Below, in pieces: positions 59,803 to 64,000 of a stretch of 64,000 nucleotides of DNA. The notes beneath the pieces were generated by a model. The model ran no database searches. It had not been told where the DNA came from and worked only from the letters and a program-made list of their open reading frames with translations. Within the stretch, counting starts at the first letter, position 1. Each line of letters begins with the position of its first letter. Source of the stretch: Spinacia oleracea (taxonomy: Eukaryota; Streptophyta; Magnoliopsida; Caryophyllales; Amaranthaceae); contig NC_079489.1 in the NCBI RefSeq assembly GCF_020520425.1, positions 16,826,001 through 16,890,000 of the forward strand, in the 5' to 3' direction. The translations under genes were made by a program, and so were the position numbers.

Positions 59803-60677
59803 TAGGGTTGTCAGATATCAACCCGAACTATTGAACCCGTTGTGTTAATCCGAATCGTTAAGAACTCAAACCGTTAAATAACCCGTTAGTTGGAACCCGA
59901 AAACTAAACGAACCGATAACTTTCAACCCGAACCGTCTCGAAAATAGTAAACCGACTAAGACATGATACCCTATAACAAACCGCTATGCGTCAACCCTAA
60001 CCGTTTCTACCCGAATCGAATGGACCTAAAAATCGTTAATGACCTGATTTATTTCAACCCGAACCGTTTCATCCCGGGAAAAATTCGTTCACATCCCGAA
60101 TTATTTCAATTCGAACTGTTTCAACCCGGACTGTATACAACTAGAACTGTTTCAACCCAGACCGTTTACAACTCAGACTGTTTAGAACTTGAATCGTTTA
60201 TAACCCGTGATCCGTTTACAACCCGTTTAATTCAAACCGTTTATAGCCCACAATATCAAATAAGACACTAACATGAGTGTTTCTAGGTTTGATTTTGCAG
60301 GTGCTCCATTAGAAAAAGTATTAGGGTTATTAACCCCTTTCTGATTACTTACACGAAATGACAATTGATTTGAATTAGGAAAAAATTGGCTACTATTGAT
60401 ATTGTTATTGTTGTAGCCGAAATGAGAGATAATTAATTATTAAAAAATAAATTAAAAAAACAAAAAAATTATATAAAATTATTACCAAAGGGTTGTGTGA
60501 TATGTGTTTGTTGAATTTTGATGATTGTTTGCGTCTTGGGTAGAAAATTTTATGTGAATATTATTTGATTTTGCCTTTTTAGAAATTCGAAACTGGAATT
60601 AATCTGGTTTTGTGACGTGGGTTTGTGGAATGTTAGATGTTTGATGGATTTTAATCTGGTTGATTGTTCAGTGACAA

Positions 60678-60713
<36 letters not shown>

Positions 60714-60757
60714 TATTTGTTTTTTTTATATTATTATTGTTATAATAATAATAATAA

Positions 60758-60801
<44 letters not shown>

Positions 60802-61394
60802 GCGAAAGTAATAATGTATAACCATGTAATTGACTAATTGTGTAGCTGTGTAAAATTTATGTTTTAAATTATTATCATTCAAGAAATAAATCACTGGTGT
60901 TTCGTGCTCGTTGATTGTCTTATGATATAATTTGTTTGATTCATGTTCAATTAACTAATTCTTAATCATAATACTCATTTTTAAATATAATGACGAAATT
61001 TGTTCTATTCAAGATTATTTAACTCGTAAGTAATCAAATTATATGGCATCTTTTACCTTTCACTTTGCTTTAATAATGTAGATATTATAATATAAACGTA
61101 TTGAAAATTGTGATTTTAAGAATAACCCGACCTTGTTTGTAATTTGTATCTGAATTGATCTGACTAAACATGAATCCGACCCGATTACAATCCGTCTAAA
61201 CCCGTCAACAAACCGAACCGAATTGACCCATCTGACCCGACCTGTAGGAACTCGTACCACCTAACCCGAATTCGAACCGAACCGTAAAATTTTCAACCCG
61301 ACCCGAACCGAACCGATAGCAAAATGAACCGGTTTCAACCCAAACCGATGAACCCGAACCGAAACCGAATCGATGACCCGATTTAACACCCCTG
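59803..61394. mobile_element. Non-autonomous hAT-like element, TSD ATTGTATA
   Basis: About 1.59 kb, flanked by a perfect 8-bp repeat ATTGTATA at 59795-59802 and 61395-61402. The ends TAGGGTTGTCA and, inverted, CAGGGGTGTTA form an imperfect TIR. Both subterminal regions (59818-60240 and 61125-61385) consist of degenerate AACCCGAACC-type repeats, in the same strand sense. The middle contains an (ATT)n microsatellite. No transposase. Confidence 0.85.
60678..60802. repeat. (ATT)n microsatellites
   Basis: Two ATT/TTA tracts (60678-60714 and about 60760-60801) separated by an (ATA)n run, inside the hAT-like element. Confidence 0.93.
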
Positions 61395-61402
61395 ATTGTA
61401 TA

Positions 61403-62474
61403 TGATAGTTTCCTATTAGTTGTCCTATTGAGACACAATCTATCACTTAGCTTACATTGTTTAGGATAGTTTGCTATTGGTTGTAGACCTTGTAGTTTAT
61501 ATTGATTATTACTTCTCCTTTGTACGTCATATATATTTTGTCATCAATGATAATACACAACAAGTCTTTCCGTTCAGTAATATCTCAAACAAAATCACAT
61601 GCATCTTTCTCCCCTAGATATCAGGTTTCTTGTTCTTCCTATCCAACTTGAGTTTTGTTTTATCTTCCTGCAATTTTGTGATTTTGCAAGTTCTATATTA
61701 TTTCTTATTTTTTTTTATGCAAGCTAGGACTATTTCATTAAACTAAATTTTTTATTTTTTATTTTTAATTTTTATAATTATTTCGTGCCCTATTAACTAA
61801 ATATTCAAGGTCCTAATACTGTAAAAAAAAGTCCAAATACTTTCACGTTCCATTCGACCGAAAGCTCAGGGCTTCCACATGATGAATTGATGATACGATC
61901 TATAATACATACAATATAATTATTATTCACATAGGCTATATCGCATAATCTCATCTTTTTTCTACAGACTTTTGTGAACGTATTGAGCAGTCAGCCCCGT
62001 TGATGAGGGTGTGCAAGGTGCCCCCTTGCACAGGGGCCTCACACCTGGTACCCAATTAGAGACCCAATTAGAGGGCCCAAAATGCCAACTAACTCCTTTA
62101 AATTTGGTTAATATTTAGATGTTCAATCTCATTAACTATTAACTCATTCACATTAATTGTTGGCAATTGTAAAGGTTGAAGTTAATTAATAATTATTCTC
62201 ATTGTTCTAAGATATATGTCAACCTTCTCCTAATAATACATTATATTGTCCGACTGTTTTTGCAAGATTGAAGAAACAACCCTTCTTTATTGCACCCTAT
62301 AGTTAATCAAGACAAAACTAATTAAACATATACGGTTTAATAAAATGACTTAAAATGAAAGGTTAAAACAATAACACTATTTATAATGTACTTAATGAAT
62401 CTTAATTTCATAATTTTTTTTAATAATTCAAAATTAATCATCCTTCACTCACTGAGGTATATTATAGAGTTATA
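61403..62474. other. AT-rich intergenic DNA
   Basis: No gene seen. A short GC-richer piece at 62000-62090 (GGTGCCCCCTTGCACAGG hairpin, then AATTAGAGACCCAATTAGAG direct repeat) looks like part of an unidentified dispersed repeat. Confidence 0.35.
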
Positions 62475-63188
62475 CTAGTTTAGGGCCCGTACAACGCACG
62501 GCTACTACTAAAACAATTTATTATTTTAATAGTAATTAAAAGACTTGTGATATTAGTAAAACATGAAAGTAAAAGGATATATGAAAAAGTATAAATTCAA
62601 AGTTGTGTAAAAAAAAATATTCAAAGGAACTAAATTTGCATATTCCTATACAAAGTTAAAAATTATAGTCGTTTACTTGTATGTAGAACGATCTAACAAC
62701 GTTAACCAAACCCGAATGACTCAAGACTAATTTTCGAAAAGACCCGAGCATAACCGAGTTAGTCAAATACAACATGTTTTGAATTGAGTAAAATCTTGAT
62801 AAATAAACTTATATGTTAGTCTACTTGCCATGTGTTATTATTTTAATTAACATTCTTACTTACCAGTTACCATGTATTATACTATTAATAGTAGACTAAC
62901 ATTAGAAGTTCATTTATCAATATTTTTTATATTTCTTATCAGATTGTAATAATACATAAATAAAATTATATTATAAAGGAAAAAATAATATTGATTTAGC
63001 TTTCCTCCAATAATATATTATTGAGTACACATCTATGGTAATTAAAATATATTTTTGTTTTAGTTTCCTAACAAAACGTAATGTAATTTATTTATTTTAA
63101 AGTAAAAAAAAATATTTTGGCGGGAAAAAAGCGCATCAAGAAATGACACGTGTAATTCCTGGTGTCCCTTTTAGTATATAGTAATAGA
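62475..63188 (-). mobile_element. Non-autonomous Helitron, complete
   Basis: On the minus strand it starts TCTATTACTATATACTAAAA after a host A and ends with the hairpin CCGTGC-GTT-GTACGG, then GCCCTAAA, CTAG, before a host T. Helitrons insert between A and T, start TC and end CTRR with an upstream hairpin, and all four are present. 714 bp, AT-rich, no Rep/helicase gene, so it depends on another element. Confidence 0.82.
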
Positions 63189-63242
63189 TTTTTAACATAC
63201 TCGTTTAAATTTATTAATCTAATATGCATATTTAAAATACTA

Positions 63243-64000
63243 CTCCCTCCATTCCTTTTTGTTGTTCCCATTTCCTTTTTTGGCATTTCTTTTTGTTGTT
63301 CCCCTACTGAATCTTTATTATTTTTGGCCATAGTTTTTTTACCAATTTACCCTAAGATTCCCCACTATTTACCAAAAAACCTTAAGATTCTACCCTTTTT
63401 CCACCCTCTTTTTCCCCACCACCCTTATTTAATTAATTTCCCATCCCCCATAACCCCACCCCACTACCGTCACTTTCACTCTCTCTCACCTCTCTGATTT
63501 CACTCTCTCTCACCTCTCTCACCTGCAGATTTTTATTTTTTTTATTATCATCCGAGCAAAAATTGAATTGGGTTCCTAGGAGAATATGAATTCTTCCTCG
63601 CTGATTTCACTCTCTCTCACCTCCGATTTCACTCTCTCTCACCTCACTGATTTCTCTCTCTCTCTTCAACCTCCTTTCATTTTTCTCTCTCTCCTCCTTC
63701 CTTCTCTGTTTCGATTGCTGATACCCTCAAGAACATCAAAGATGTTCTTCATTTTCATATTCCTCCTCTCACTTTTCTCTCTCTCCTCCTTCCTCTCTCA
63801 CTTTTCTCTCTCCTCGTTCAATATCGCCGCCACCACCACCACAACTCCGCCACCGCCACCACCACCCGAAAAAGCTGTAGAATACGTATTATGGTTTTAG
63901 ATGGTGAAATTCGACCACGAAAACCCTAGATCTAGAGTTTTCATGGTCGAATTTGACCTCTAAATCCTCAAAATCGTGAAATTGAGATCAATTGGGTATT
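63243..64000. other. Stowaway-like end and CT-rich repetitive DNA at the window edge
   Basis: TACTCCCTCCATTCCTTTTT at 63241 is a Stowaway-type end; its partner is not evident. From 63470 to 63810 the plus strand is a run of TTTCACTCTCTCTCACCTC-like repeats. It could be the leader of a gene that continues beyond the window, but the open frame at 63586-63900 is low-complexity Ser/Leu/Phe and then Pro, and I do not accept it as a protein. An inverted repeat lies at 63907-63954. Confidence 0.4.
63907..63954. repeat. 18-bp inverted repeat around CTAGATCTAG
   Basis: Arms AAATTCGACCACGAAAAC (63907-63924) and GTTTTCATGGTCGAATTT (63937-63954) pair with a single mismatch. The 12-bp centre contains the palindrome CTAGATCTAG. 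Confidence 0.8.

Noticed and set aside
63586..63900. 104-codon frame with a Ser/Leu/Phe part and a poly-Pro end, possible signal peptide
   Set aside because: Made of CTCTCT and CCACCA repeats. Hydrophobicity follows from the repeat. No conserved domain and no splice evidence.

Overview
The window is nuclear DNA of a flowering plant. Genes have many introns with GT..AG borders in AT-rich DNA, and the space between them is filled with plant transposon families (Ty1/copia, Ty3/gypsy-like, L1-type LINE, hAT, Mutator-like, Stowaway-like MITEs, Helitrons). Protein sequence points to a eudicot. A Caryophyllales/Amaranthaceae relative is my guess and was not tested.

Three host genes are supported, all on the + strand. 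(1) 2429-11087 encodes eIF3a, the large scaffold subunit of translation initiation factor 3 (13 coding exons plus a non-coding first exon; 934 residues in my model). (2) 13418-15661 encodes a REM-type protein with three B3 DNA-binding domains (5 exons, 366 residues). (3) 49187-58817 encodes the cytosolic type of class II lysyl-tRNA synthetase (17 exons, 620 residues). The eIF3A and LysRS upstream regions share TGGGCY (site II) and telo-box-like motifs, as expected for plant translation genes. Exon borders were read by eye from splice consensus, frame continuity and family homology.

Layout: 1-1201 holds a copia LTR end and a probable gypsy LTR remnant. 1.8-11.2 kb is eIF3A, with a Mutator-type MITE with a 9-bp target duplication in intron 3. 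12.6-15.7 kb is a Stowaway-like MITE and the REM gene, whose intron 4 carries one MITE inside another. 16-21 kb is a hAT-like element, a LINE-like 3' end, Helitron 3' ends, a diverged tandem array and a long (TC)n(TA)n tract. 21-27.2 kb is an unidentified element carrying about four dozen copies of a TGTTCT motif, nearly all in one orientation, plus a tRNA-like cloverleaf. 27.2-37.8 kb is a young minus-strand Ty1/copia element with two ~1.36-kb LTRs. Its frame is broken and it has an extra primer-binding site and leader beyond the 3' LTR.

37.8-49 kb is a graveyard: a LINE split by a solo LTR (TSD CACTA) and by gypsy-like DNA, a copia gag remnant, and nested hAT/MITE insertions. 49-58.8 kb is LysRS, with a second related solo LTR (TSD AGTAC) in intron 8. 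59.8-64 kb holds a 1.6-kb hAT-like element, a 714-bp Helitron and CT-rich DNA. I found no CRISPR, operon or other prokaryotic system. The unusual material is in how the mobile elements are arranged.
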